Made by a program: the position numbers and the translations under genes
The notes under the pieces: model-generated
The model's database searches: none
Seen by the model: the letters and a program-made list of their open reading frames with translations, nothing else
Told to the model about the DNA's origin: nothing
From: Bacillota bacterium
GTDB taxonomy: Bacteria; Bacillota; Clostridia; Acetivibrionales; DTU013
Direction of reading: 5' to 3'
Assembly: GCA_023435305.1 (NCBI GenBank)
Contig: JAEYRV010000015.1
Location: forward strand, 1-59,805
DNA: 59,805 nucleotides
In this document: piece by piece, positions 59,691-59,805 of the stretch
Layout of the letters: every line of letters begins with the position of its first letter
Numbering within the stretch: position 1 is the stretch's first letter

Positions 59691-59805
59691 CAGTAATCAC
59701 TCCTGTTTGCTCTTAAGTTGTGAAAAACTGCACTCGCAAAAACCTGGATGTCTGTTTGTGAATAACTGTTTTATGTATATGATAAAATTATACCATATTG
59801 GAATA
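59691..59805 (-). promoter_or_regulatory. Upstream region of the PhoH2 gene
   Basis: On the minus strand a TATAAT box lies at 59787-59792; its -35 element would be at or beyond the window edge. No other gene is seen. Confidence 0.4.

Overview
The window looks like chromosome of an anaerobic, nitrogen-fixing, spore-former-type Bacillota, class Clostridia (inference). Supporting evidence: a clostridial nif operon (nifH-nifI1-nifI2-nifD-nifK-nifE, a fused nifN-nifB, and a split homocitrate synthase nifV-omega/nifV-alpha), strong AGGAGG-type ribosome binding sites, sigma-A promoters with 17-nt spacers, an S-layer (SLH) anchored giant protein, oxygen-sensitive class III ribonucleotide reductase and a clostridial-type thioredoxin-like [2Fe-2S] ferredoxin. 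I saw no rRNA, tRNA, CRISPR array or prophage.

Layout. 1-2.1 kb: a palindromic repeat and a chemoreceptor (minus strand). 2.6-16.1 kb: an ANTAR-type RNA-binding antiterminator gene followed by the nif operon. The nif leader has a strong promoter and then an intrinsic terminator before nifH, so antitermination by the neighbouring ANTAR protein is the simplest model. The operon continues through cofactor assembly (nifE, nifN-B, nifV), a 2Fe ferredoxin and molybdate uptake (modA, modB). 16.2-18.7 kb: a polar amino-acid ABC importer. 18.7-21.4 kb (minus): a type Ic aspartate aminotransferase and a LarA-family nickel racemase. 21.8-28.2 kb: a 2135-residue secreted S-layer-anchored protein. 28.4-33.3 kb: a secreted protein, an ABC exporter pair and a two-component system, probably one cell-envelope stress module. 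33.4-35.2 kb: a second chemoreceptor and a small convergent gene. 35.4-36.8 kb: a tnpB-only IS200/IS605 element with IS608-like ends, a predicted omega-RNA and a LexA-like box at its promoter; a MutS-family gene fragment follows.

37.3-50.5 kb: a sugar or polyol catabolic regulon made of an FGGY kinase, a DeoR regulator, two Gfo/Idh/MocA oxidoreductases, a zinc dehydrogenase, a FucI-like isomerase, two TIM-barrel epimerases and a complete ABC importer. Its three promoters share a 12-bp operator-like word, AATAAACGANAA, which ties the segments into one regulon whose substrate I cannot name. 50.8-54.8 kb: an AMP-forming acyl-CoA synthetase, a PfkB/FruK-type kinase and a CE7 deacetylase. 54.9-58.3 kb (minus): nrdG-nrdD behind a cobalamin riboswitch, with a thioredoxin/glutaredoxin-like domain fused to the C-terminus of NrdD. 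58.3-59.7 kb (minus): a PIN-PhoH ATPase.

Most notable second-look signals: the ANTAR gene plus attenuator at nifH; a multibranched RNA in the nifK-nifE gap; a dispersed palindrome family (arms GGGGTCAGGCTTGAAA) with three copies, each at the 3' end of a gene, one of which supplies the last codons and stop of nifV-alpha; the LexA-like site on tnpB; the shared operators of the unassigned sugar regulon; a 10-unit degenerate 12-bp tandem array; and the NrdD-redoxin fusion. All motif calls were made by eye.
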